Positions 1 through 6,348 of a DNA stretch of 8,717 nucleotides are shown one piece after another (the stretch's first letter is position 1; every line of letters begins with the position of its first letter). Location of the stretch: positions 1 through 8,717 of the forward strand of contig PMOP01000521.1 of the NCBI GenBank assembly GCA_003161495.1, in the 5' to 3' direction. The notes beneath the pieces were generated by a model, which was given only the letters and a program-made list of their open reading frames with translations, was not told the origin of the DNA and did no database searches. This DNA is from Acidobacteriota bacterium (GTDB lineage Bacteria > Acidobacteriota > Terriglobia > Acidiferrales > UBA7541). The position numbers and the translations under genes were made by a program.

Positions 1-2309
1 AATTTCTCAAAGACGATTTGCGCGTCTTGCCAACGCCGTTCGCGGTAACACTCGCGCCCCTGCGCAAAAAATTCCAGGTGTTCTTCCAGGTCCGGCGCAT
101 CGCCTTCCGGCGTGCCGCGCGCGGCAACGAGTTCGTACAGCGTGACCGGCTGCGATTTTCCCTTGACGCGAATGAGATCGAGTTCGCGGAAAACGAGAAG
201 AGGATCTTCCACGGCCGCGTAGGTCGTATCGCTCAAGAGAATGTGCGTGGCATATTCCTTGTTCAGTCCTTCGAGTCGCGAAGAAAGATTCACGGTATCG
301 CCCAGCGCCGTGTATCCGTACCGCAGGCTCGAGCCCATGTTGCCCACCGACGCGACGCCCGTGCAAAGCCCCACGCCGATGTCGAGCACGGGCCGGCCTT
401 CGGATTTCCATTTTTTCTGCATTTCCTTGAGGCGCGCGATCATGTCGAGCGCCGCATGGCAACCATCGGTCGCGTGGTCCCGGTCTTCAAACGGCGCGCC
501 CCAGAATGCCATCACCGCATCGCCGATATACTTATCGAGCGTACCGTAGTGGCGGAAGACGATCCGCGTCATGTCCGTCAAATATTCGTTGAGCAGCGCG
601 GCAAGTTCCTGCGCGTCCAGTTTTTCCGAAATGCTGGTGAACCCGCGCACGTCGCTGAACATCACGGTGATTTCCGTCTTGCGCGGCTTCAATAAATCTG
701 GATTTTCAAGAAGGCGGCGAATCACTTCCGGGCTCAGATACTGCTGGAAGGCGCCGCGCACGCGCCGCTTTTCTTTTTCCTCGACTAGCGAGCGATACAT
801 CGCGACGAAACCCACGTTGGCGACCAGCGTTCCCGCGGGAACGGTAAAATTCAGCCACCATCCGTGAAGGAACGCGTACCACACGCCGAACCCGAAAGGC
901 ACGAGCAGCAGCAAGCCGAAGAGCATCGACCGGGGCTTCGCCAGCGCCAGCCACAATCCCAGCGGCAACCCAAATAGAAAAATCAGCAGTAGATCCACGG
1001 CAACCTGATTCGCCCCGCGTATCAGGAAATGCCGGTTCATGATGTTATCAATCACGTTCGCGTGGATCTCGACGCCCGGATAGTCGATCCCTCCAAACGG
1101 CGTCGAGCGCAAATCGCCGATTCCCGTCGCCGACGCGCCTACCAAAACAATTTTTCCTTTGAATGTTCCCGCGGGAAATTTGTGGCCGACCACATCGGCG
1201 ATCGAAACATAAGGATAGGTCGTCACGCCACCTTCGTAATTGATCATCATTCGACCCACGGCATCCGGATGGATGATGAGCGAGGGACCAAATTCGAGAG
1301 CCGTGATGCCCGTCTCGCTGAAATCGAGCTCCATCTGTTGATCGGGCACTCCCTGAAAAAGGCGCACCGCCTGCACATCCAGCGAGCCGTACAGATCCCA
1401 AAAGTTCAGATCCTGGGAGCGCCCGTAAGGAAGCGCTAGCAAAGAATGCCGCACCACGCCGTCCGCGTCCGGCTCGACATTGAAAAACCCGGTCGCGCCG
1501 TGCCCTTTGCGCAGCGCATCGCTGAGAATTTCGATATTGGCCTGCGTGCCTTTGGGCATCAGTTTGTATGGCTCGTCGAAGCCCTGAATCATGTGCAATA
1601 GATCGCGCTGCCCTGTTTGCGGATTTGCCGGGCGCACTTGCGGAAACGGAAAATCGGCCAGGATATTGGCGTAGCGGTCCAGCGTCTTGCTATCGACACC
1701 TTTTAAATCGTATTCGGAATACAGAAAAAAATTCCCGAGAACGACGTTCCCAAATTTCTCGATTGCCCGCGCGAATTCTTTATCGCCGTCATATTGTTTT
1801 GACAGGCGGTCGAGATCCGCGATCGTGCGCGGGTCCGCCGGGCCTCCCTGCTTTTGCCGCTCGATGAGAGTCTCCCGCAGTTCGCGGATTGGTGCCGCTG
1901 TTTCGTCGGGTTTGCTGAAAGTGATGTCGAAGGCCGCGACTTTCGCGCCGTCTTCGCGCAGGGCATCGAGCATGCGCGCGAAATACGCGCGCGAAAAGGG
2001 CCAGCGGCCCAGAACTTCCTGCGAACGCTGGTCGATGTCCACGATAATGATGCGCGGGTCGGGATGCTTGTACCGGTCCGGCCTCAGGCGAAATCGCAGG
2101 TCAAGCGCATCCAGCTCCAGCCGGTTGATGAAGGAAAAAACAGCCGTGGGACGATCGCCGATGAAGGTGTAGGCGTAGATGGTTAGCGCAAATGCGGTCA
2201 ACCCCACGCTGACTGCAAAAGGAACGCGCCGCTTCCTCCACGCCCGAAGCCATGCGCGCGCAACCTGCAAGGCGCGACGCTGCTTACCGCCCGTGGAATT
2301 TCCTGGCAT
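1..2309 (-). CDS. CHASE2-domain class III adenylate cyclase, C-terminus cut by window edge
   Basis: A membrane-bound cyclase predicted to make cAMP from ATP in response to an external signal. The frame stays open for 769 codons, from the ATG at 2309 to base 3, and runs off the window. A basic N-terminus leads into one membrane segment (about residues 19-38). A CHASE2 extracytoplasmic sensor follows (about 50-425; IIIVDIDQRS at 87, and later VGASATGIGDLRSTPFGG and PGVEIHANVIDN). Three more membrane segments (about 436-505) and the linker FQQYLSPEVI lead to the catalytic domain. All key catalytic residues are present: metal Asp553 (FSDVRGF) and Asp597 (YIGDAVMAFWG), adenine-selecting Lys593 and Asp671, and Asn674/Arg678 (NLSSR). 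The Lys/Asp pair argues for ATP rather than GTP. The visible tail (GRECYRERRWQDAQIVFEK) looks like the start of a TPR helix. It is the last visible gene of the PP2C-FHA-cyclase operon, 35 bp after the FHA stop. No clear Shine-Dalgarno precedes the ATG. Confidence 0.95.
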   Translation of the reverse strand, partial: MPGNSTGGKQRRALQVARAWLRAWRKRRVPFAVSVGLTAFALTIYAYTFIGDRPTAVFSFINRLELDALDLRFRLRPDRYKHPDPRIIIVDIDQRSQEVLGRWPFSRAYFARMLDALREDGAKVAAFDITFSKPDETAAPIRELRETLIERQKQGGPADPRTIADLDRLSKQYDGDKEFARAIEKFGNVVLGNFFLYSEYDLKGVDSKTLDRYANILADFPFPQVRPANPQTGQRDLLHMIQGFDEPYKLMPKGTQANIEILSDALRKGHGATGFFNVEPDADGVVRHSLLALPYGRSQDLNFWDLYGSLDVQAVRLFQGVPDQQMELDFSETGITALEFGPSLIIHPDAVGRMMINYEGGVTTYPYVSIADVVGHKFPAGTFKGKIVLVGASATGIGDLRSTPFGGIDYPGVEIHANVIDNIMNRHFLIRGANQVAVDLLLIFLFGLPLGLWLALAKPRSMLFGLLLLVPFGFGVWYAFLHGWWLNFTVPAGTLVANVGFVAMYRSLVEEKEKRRVRGAFQQYLSPEVIRRLLENPDLLKPRKTEITVMFSDVRGFTSISEKLDAQELAALLNEYLTDMTRIVFRHYGTLDKYIGDAVMAFWGAPFEDRDHATDGCHAALDMIARLKEMQKKWKSEGRPVLDIGVGLCTGVASVGNMGSSLRYGYTALGDTVNLSSRLEGLNKEYATHILLSDTTYAAVEDPLLVFRELDLIRVKGKSQPVTLYELVAARGTPEGDAPDLEEHLEFFAQGRECYRERRWQDAQIVFEK

Positions 2310-2318
2310 GGTACGGGG

Positions 2319-2324
2319 ATTGTA
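2319..2324 (-). promoter_or_regulatory. candidate -10 element just upstream of the cyclase start
   Basis: On the minus strand the hexamer TACAAT (in the context GGATACAATCCCC) ends nine bases before the cyclase ATG. A transcript from it would start at or next to the ATG, giving a leaderless or nearly leaderless mRNA. This would fit the missing Shine-Dalgarno. No convincing -35 box is seen 16-18 bases upstream, so this may be chance. The same octamer GATACAAT recurs at the HD-GYP gene start. Confidence 0.25.
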
Positions 2325-2344
2325 TCCGAGGGCGCGGCGGAAGG

Positions 2345-3070
2345 TTAATCTCGAAAAAAGAAATTGAGCCGCACGCGGCCGACCTCGATCACGTCTCCAT
2401 CGTTGAGTTTCGTCAGGCCGTGAATGCCCACACCATTGATCTTCGGCACGCGATCGCCCCGGCCCAGGTAGTAGCCATCCTCGTGCTTGTTAATTTGCGC
2501 CGCCACTTCCGGCGTGAACCATCCGCGTAGCCGCACGGTAGCCATAATGGAATTGCCGATGACGGTCAGCTTGCCGGAAATCCTGTATTCTTTTTGATCG
2601 GTGCGCCCGCGCGTTACGGTTAGCGTCGGGACGCGCATCCGTTCGGGCGAAAGCTGGGAGCGCTCGCCGGCCGCCACGGCCGCCTCGAGGAGTTTCCTGC
2701 GTTCCTGAGTGTCCAGGATCATGGTTTCGTTGACGCGCGGCGCCGGCGTTTTGCGCGAACCATCCGCCGGAAGCACCGCGTCGTACGCCTGGTCCACCAG
2801 GATTTCATGCTTGCCGATCAAGATAGCGTCGCCGTCCTTGAGCAAGGAGCGCTCGACGCGAATATCGTTCAAAAAACATCCGTTGAGGCTGTTCAAATCT
2901 TCAACGACAAGAGACCCGGCTTCGACATACACGCGCGCGTGATAGTTGGAAACAGCTAAATTATCGATTGGAATATCATTGTCCGGCGCCCGCCCGATCG
3001 TTACCGGGCGAGTTCCTAGCGGAACCTCTTTCAGCGTGGCACCCTCAAATTTCAGAACAAGTCTCGGCAT
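2345..3070 (-). CDS. FHA-domain protein with a degenerate second FHA-like domain
   Basis: A 241-residue soluble protein, probably a phosphothreonine-reading adaptor. Residues 1-95 are a canonical FHA domain. It has Gly26-Arg27 (TIGRAPDND), Ser41-x-x-His44 (SNYHARV) and Asn60-Ser61-x-Asn63-Gly64 (EDLNSLNG), the residues that contact pThr in this family. A charged linker (about 96-146, containing ERRKLLEAAVAAGERSQ) leads to a second region (147-241) with an FHA-like pattern, for example LTVIGNS and LNDGDVIEVGRVRLNFFF. There the GR and SxxH residues are lost, so it probably keeps the fold without binding phosphothreonine. The ATG at 3070 has a strong Shine-Dalgarno. The gene lies 46 bp after the PP2C stop and 35 bp before the cyclase. 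FHA and PP2C proteins commonly pair with a Hanks-type kinase, which is not visible here. No transmembrane segment or signal peptide is seen. Confidence 0.93.
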   Translation of the reverse strand: MPRLVLKFEGATLKEVPLGTRPVTIGRAPDNDIPIDNLAVSNYHARVYVEAGSLVVEDLNSLNGCFLNDIRVERSLLKDGDAILIGKHEILVDQAYDAVLPADGSRKTPAPRVNETMILDTQERRKLLEAAVAAGERSQLSPERMRVPTLTVTRGRTDQKEYRISGKLTVIGNSIMATVRLRGWFTPEVAAQINKHEDGYYLGRGDRVPKINGVGIHGLTKLNDGDVIEVGRVRLNFFFRD

Positions 3071-3077
3071 GGCTTTT

Positions 3078-3084
3078 CTCCTCC
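3078..3084 (-). promoter_or_regulatory. Shine-Dalgarno of the FHA gene
   Basis: On the minus strand GGAGGAG lies seven bases before the ATG at 3070. It is the strongest ribosome-binding site in the operon and fixes the FHA start. It also suggests this gene is translated more efficiently than its neighbours. Confidence 0.8.
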
Positions 3085-3116
3085 GGTCGATGCCGGCGCA
3101 ACCTGGACCCGGAGTT

Positions 3117-3917
3117 TCACTTCCACAGCTTCAGACGATGCAACAATCCTTCAGAATTCTCGACGGCATGCAAGACGATCACGGTCACGTTATCCACGCC
3201 GCCGTTTTCATTGGCCAGATCGACCAGGCGATCCGCGGATTCCTGGGCGGACGCGCTGGTCAGCAGCGTGCTCGCGATTTCAGGATCAGTCAACATTCGT
3301 GTCAGCCCGTCCGAACAAAGCAGCAGGAAATCCCCAGCCAGCAGGACTTGTTCGTCGGTGTCCACCTCCACCGAATTGTTCGTTCCCACGGCGCGCGTCA
3401 ACACGCTTTGCATTTCGCTGGCATCGGCTTCCTGCGGCGTCAGAATCCCCACGCGCACTTTTTCAGCCACCAGTGAATGATCGGCCGTCAGCTGATCCAT
3501 CGTACCGGCCCGAAGCAAATACACGCGGCTGTCTCCCACGTGCGCGATGGATAACCGCTGCGCTTCAATCCATGCGGCCACAATGGTCGCTCCCATGCCT
3601 TTCTGTTCGGGGTTGGAAGCTGCCGATTCAAAAACTTTCCGGTTCGCAAGATGAATTGCGCTGGCCAGGCGATTGGTCCGCTCGGAAACTTCCGTGCTGG
3701 ATTGGCCGAAGATGGGCGTCGCGGCGCTTTTTTCCGCCTGCCTGCAATGCGTCAAGATCGTCTGAACGGCAAGATTACTCGCCACTTCTCCGTGCGCCTG
3801 CCCGCCCATTCCGTCCGACAATACATACAATTGCAGCGAGGGGTCGATCGCGAAGCAGTCTTCGTTATTTTTTCGGACGCGCCCAAGGTCGGTGCGCGCG
3901 CCGGCTTGAATTTGCAA
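3117..3917 (-). CDS. PP2C-family Ser/Thr protein phosphatase (PPM type)
   Basis: A 266-residue soluble phosphatase that removes phosphate from Ser/Thr in a metal-dependent reaction. It would be expected to oppose a Hanks-type kinase. The family motifs run in order: TDLGRVRKNNEDCF with Asp20, SDGMGGQAHGEVAS with Asp35-Gly36, GMGATIVAAW, IAHVGDSRVYLLRAG, LTADHSLV, LLCSDGLTRML with Asp203, and GGVDNVTVIVLHA with Asp242. These give the full set of metal-binding Asp residues, and the length is typical of short bacterial PP2Cs such as PrpC/Stp. There is no membrane segment, so it should be cytoplasmic. The start is the TTG at 3917. The in-frame stop at 3948-3950 allows only ten further codons, none of them ATG or GTG. 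The TTG has a GAGG six bases upstream and directly precedes the conserved domain. It is the first gene of the minus-strand operon with the FHA and cyclase genes. Confidence 0.95.
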   Translation of the reverse strand: MQIQAGARTDLGRVRKNNEDCFAIDPSLQLYVLSDGMGGQAHGEVASNLAVQTILTHCRQAEKSAATPIFGQSSTEVSERTNRLASAIHLANRKVFESAASNPEQKGMGATIVAAWIEAQRLSIAHVGDSRVYLLRAGTMDQLTADHSLVAEKVRVGILTPQEADASEMQSVLTRAVGTNNSVEVDTDEQVLLAGDFLLLCSDGLTRMLTDPEIASTLLTSASAQESADRLVDLANENGGVDNVTVIVLHAVENSEGLLHRLKLWK

Positions 3918-3923
3918 AAGGGG

Positions 3924-3927
3924 CCTC
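3924..3927 (-). promoter_or_regulatory. Shine-Dalgarno supporting the TTG start of the PP2C gene
   Basis: On the minus strand GAGG is followed by six bases and then the TTG at 3917. It is a modest match but correctly spaced. It supports TTG initiation, since no ATG or GTG lies between the upstream in-frame stop and the domain. Confidence 0.5.
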
Positions 3928-3991
3928 GTTCGGTTGGCGGTGAGGTCTCACGCTTGCCGAATCTTTGAGCGATTGCACCGCAAACCTGTAC

Positions 3992-4063
3992 GACTTTGAG
4001 ACTCGTTGTTTCCGAGGCTCATTTGTCTGCTGAAAATGAGACTAACAAAGCGATTTTAAGACC
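3992..4063. repeat. TGAGAC-type direct repeats in the divergent intergenic region
   Basis: Three related 12-mers lie on the plus strand: GACTTTGAGACT (3992), GAAAATGAGACT (4032) and GATTTTAAGACC (4052). Their starts are 40 and 20 bp apart, about four and two helical turns, which suits a regulator binding one DNA face. A shorter TTTGAGC lies at 3964. An inverted GTGAG-GT-CTCAC sits near 3940-3951, next to the PP2C start. The repeats lie between the divergent PP2C operon and HD-GYP gene and could control either. This is inference from pattern alone. Confidence 0.4.
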
Positions 4064-4112
4064 GCAATAGCGTGTGCCGTAAGTAGTTACATCCTTTTGC
4101 GCACCTTAACTA

Positions 4113-4151
4113 TTGACTTCCTGGGCGACATTCTCCCATTTTCGATACAAT
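4113..4151 (+). promoter_or_regulatory. candidate promoter elements of the HD-GYP gene
   Basis: TTGACT (4113-4118) resembles a -35 box and TACAAT (4146-4151) a -10 box, but they are 27 bases apart and cannot form one standard sigma-70 promoter. TACAAT has a weak partner at 4125-4130 (GCGACA, 15-base spacer). If TACAAT is a true -10 box, transcription starts near 4158, after the first ATG at 4150. Translation would then begin at the in-frame ATG at 4207. Confidence 0.3.
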
Positions 4152-6168
4152 GGATGCAGCGGAGTACGTAGATCGCCCACCCTTGGCTCACTCCGCACAC
4201 TCTCTCATGCCGCAGCGCGCCGAAATTTGGTATCTCGAGCACTCCCTGGCAGAGCCTTTGGCCCGCCCCTTAAAAAGCCGGTATGCGCTCCGGGCTTTGG
4301 CGACGCCGCCGCCAGGCAAGCGAACTTCCGCGCCCCACCCTAGCGACACTCCCGTTGTGTGTCTTGCCGATCTGGGCGCAGGTGACCTGATCACTTTGCG
4401 GCGCCTGGTGCGAAAAGCACCGCGTGTCCGGCTCATCGGAATTTCGCGCAATGGCTCAAATAAAAATGTCGCGGGCTGCTTTGCAACGCTTCCGCGCAAG
4501 TCGACTCCAGCGCTGGTCCGCAAGACGGTGGACGCCGCGATTGCCAACATCAAGCTCGCGCAACGGGAACGCTCTGCACGCGCCGACCTCGCCAGGGCCG
4601 AACGCGAAATGGAGGAACTGAATCGCATCGGCATTGCCCTGTCGCAAACACGCGAAGTGGGAGCCCTTTTGAACATGATCCTCGCGAAAGCGCGGGAGAT
4701 CACGGGAGCGGATGCGGGTTCTCTTTACCTTGTAGAGGAGTCGCGCCCGGATAATCTTTCCAGCGGCTCGGACGATCGCCATCTGCGTTTCAAAATGACG
4801 CAAAACGACAGCGTGCAATTTCCCTTTACAGAATTTGAGCTTCCACTCCAGGAGAATTCCCTGGCAGGCTATACCGCGTTGCATGGCGAAGTGATCAACC
4901 TCGCCGATGCCCGGCGTATTCCCCGCAATCGCCCCTATCGATTCAACCCGAGTTACGACGAGGAAACCGGTTACAGCACACGCTCCATGCTGACGCTTCC
5001 CATGAAAAATGGCCGCGGGGAAGTCATTGGCGTCCTGCAGCTCATCAACTGCAAACTTCATCCTGAAGCGCGCCTGACTAGCCCCGAAATCGTCGCTCGC
5101 GAGGTTCGCCCATTTTCCGGCCGAGCGGTCCGCCTGGCGCTCTCTCTTGCCTCACAGGCCGCCGTCGCCTACGAGAATAGCCACCTCTATCAGGATATTG
5201 AAACCCTGTTTGAAGGTTTCGTGCAGGCTTCTGTCAAGGCGATCGAGCAACGCGATCCGTCCACATCGGGACATTCTCTGCGGGTTTCGGAAATGACAGT
5301 CGGGCTCGCGCAAATTGTCGATCGTGTCGATACCGGCGCGTACGCGTCGATGCGCTTCTCCCCCGGGCAAATGAAGGAAATCCGCTACGCCGCGCTGCTG
5401 CACGATTTCGGAAAAGTCGGCGTGCGCGAGGATGTCCTGATCAAAGCGAAGAAACTTTATCCGTTGCAAATCGATCTCATCGCCCACCGCTTCGATTATC
5501 TCTACATGGAAATGGACGCCCGCAAGGAGCGAGAAAAAGTTCGGATGCTTTTGGAATTGGACCGGCCGGAAGCGCTGGCGCGCATCGCCGCGCTCGATGA
5601 GGAATATCTTCTTCGCAGGGCCAAGATCGAAAGCGGATTCGACGCCGTCCTGCAGGCAAATGAGCCAACGGTGCTGCCGGAAGGAGAATTTGACCGCCTC
5701 TTTGAAATCGCGCGGCAGACCTATCTCGACCCGCGAGGCGCGAAAAAACCTCTCCTCACTTCGGATGAAGTCCGCTATCTTTCCATTCCAAAGGGAAGTC
5801 TTAGCCCGGATGAGCGCATTCAGATCGAATCCCACGTGATCCACAGTTTCAATTTCCTGCTCCAGATTCCGTGGACCAGGCAAATTCGCGAAATTCCGCG
5901 CATTGTCCGCGCGCATCACGAAAAATTAAATGGCACGGGTTATCCCTACAAACTGCGGAGCGATGAAATTCCGGTCCAGGCGAAAATCATGACCATTTGC
6001 GATATTTTCGACGCCCTCTCCGCCTCCGACCGTCCCTATAAAAAAGCCGTGGCCTCCGACGGCGCCCTCAATATCCTCGAAATGTCCGTCAGGGATCAGG
6101 AACTCGACCCCGAGCTATACCGGCTATTCCTCGAAGCAAAAATTTTTGAATTAGCCGACAGAGTTTAA
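4150..6168 (+). CDS. GAF-HD-GYP protein, predicted c-di-GMP phosphodiesterase
   Basis: A 672-residue cytoplasmic protein predicted to hydrolyse c-di-GMP. Residues 65-140 look like the latter half of a receiver domain (CLADLGAGDLITLRRL, RVRLIGIS, PALVRKTVDAAIANI), without a full phosphoacceptor pocket. A charged helix (about 140-165) leads to a GAF domain (about 165-350) with RFNPSYDEETGYSTRSML (Phe265, Asp270, Thr273-Gly-Tyr275) and the GEVIGVLQLIN strand. The HD-GYP domain spans about 355-672: His375 (SGHSLRV), His418-Asp419 (LLHDFGKVGV), His562, HHEKLNGTGYP at 589-599 with the GYP motif intact, and Asp618 (ICDIFDALSASDRPYKKA). About 110 extra residues (437-547) separate HD from GYP. I recall this in GAF-linked HD-GYP relatives. 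The ATG at 4150 gives the longest frame. The ATG at 4207 (MPQRAEIWYLEHS) is an equally good start, and neither has a Shine-Dalgarno. The gene diverges from the PP2C operon and converges on GGDEF-PilZ. Confidence 0.93.
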   Translation: MDAAEYVDRPPLAHSAHSLMPQRAEIWYLEHSLAEPLARPLKSRYALRALATPPPGKRTSAPHPSDTPVVCLADLGAGDLITLRRLVRKAPRVRLIGISRNGSNKNVAGCFATLPRKSTPALVRKTVDAAIANIKLAQRERSARADLARAEREMEELNRIGIALSQTREVGALLNMILAKAREITGADAGSLYLVEESRPDNLSSGSDDRHLRFKMTQNDSVQFPFTEFELPLQENSLAGYTALHGEVINLADARRIPRNRPYRFNPSYDEETGYSTRSMLTLPMKNGRGEVIGVLQLINCKLHPEARLTSPEIVAREVRPFSGRAVRLALSLASQAAVAYENSHLYQDIETLFEGFVQASVKAIEQRDPSTSGHSLRVSEMTVGLAQIVDRVDTGAYASMRFSPGQMKEIRYAALLHDFGKVGVREDVLIKAKKLYPLQIDLIAHRFDYLYMEMDARKEREKVRMLLELDRPEALARIAALDEEYLLRRAKIESGFDAVLQANEPTVLPEGEFDRLFEIARQTYLDPRGAKKPLLTSDEVRYLSIPKGSLSPDERIQIESHVIHSFNFLLQIPWTRQIREIPRIVRAHHEKLNGTGYPYKLRSDEIPVQAKIMTICDIFDALSASDRPYKKAVASDGALNILEMSVRDQELDPELYRLFLEAKIFELADRV

Positions 6169-6212
6169 AGACCACCAGAGGATAGCGAAGCTATTCCACA
6201 AGTAATGAACGT

Positions 6213-6247
6213 TTCACGAATTACGAATCACCAGTCACCAATCACAT
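6213..6247. repeat. degenerate 7-bp tandem repeat, five units
   Basis: Five consecutive heptamers fill the stretch downstream of the HD-GYP stop: TTCACGA, ATTACGA, ATCACCA, GTCACCA, ATCACAT. The consensus is roughly ATCACSA. It is non-coding and AT-richer than the flanking genes. A similar array with a different heptamer sits at the right end of the window. Confidence 0.6.
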
Positions 6248-6253
6248 TTCCTC

Positions 6254-6303
6254 AAAAATACCAAAAGCGCCTGCCATCCCGTTCCCGCGGAATGTCAGGC
6301 GCT
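6254..6303 (-). terminator. rho-independent terminator of the GGDEF-PilZ unit
   Basis: An inverted repeat pairs 6266-6277 (AGCGCCTGCCAT) with 6292-6303 (ATGTCAGGCGCT), twelve positions with one mismatch around a 14-base loop. Read on the minus strand, the GC-rich stem runs straight into TTTTGGTATTTTT, a U-rich tail. The plus-strand side has no T run, so it mainly ends transcripts coming from the PilZ gene 45 bp upstream. It may also limit read-through between the two convergent units. Confidence 0.75.
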
Positions 6304-6348
6304 CCTGGGTAAAACCTTACGCCAGTTGTTTGCCTTCGCGTGTCCCTC

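Noticed and set aside
1..2309. Possible frameshift in the cyclase, because no single shorter start explains the whole reading frame
   Set aside because: I followed the codons from 2309 to the window edge in one frame without meeting a stop. The gene is simply cut by the window boundary.
3117..3480. Long plus-strand open frames across the PP2C gene
   Set aside because: They lie opposite a gene with every PP2C motif, show no family resemblance and are shadows of GC-rich coding on the other strand.
3961..4110. Possible c-di-GMP (GEMM) riboswitch upstream of the HD-GYP gene, prompted by CCGCAAACCTG at 3977
   Set aside because: The surrounding conserved parts (the GNRA loop with its receptor and the second GC-rich stem) are not present.
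5152..5919. 255-codon minus-strand frame inside the HD-GYP gene
   Set aside because: It is antisense to the conserved GAF/HD-GYP coding region and has no recognisable domain.
6180..6196. Hairpin GGATAGC-GAA-GCTATTC just after the HD-GYP stop
   Set aside because: Seven base pairs with one G-U and a three-base loop, but no T run follows on either strand, so it is not supported as a terminator.
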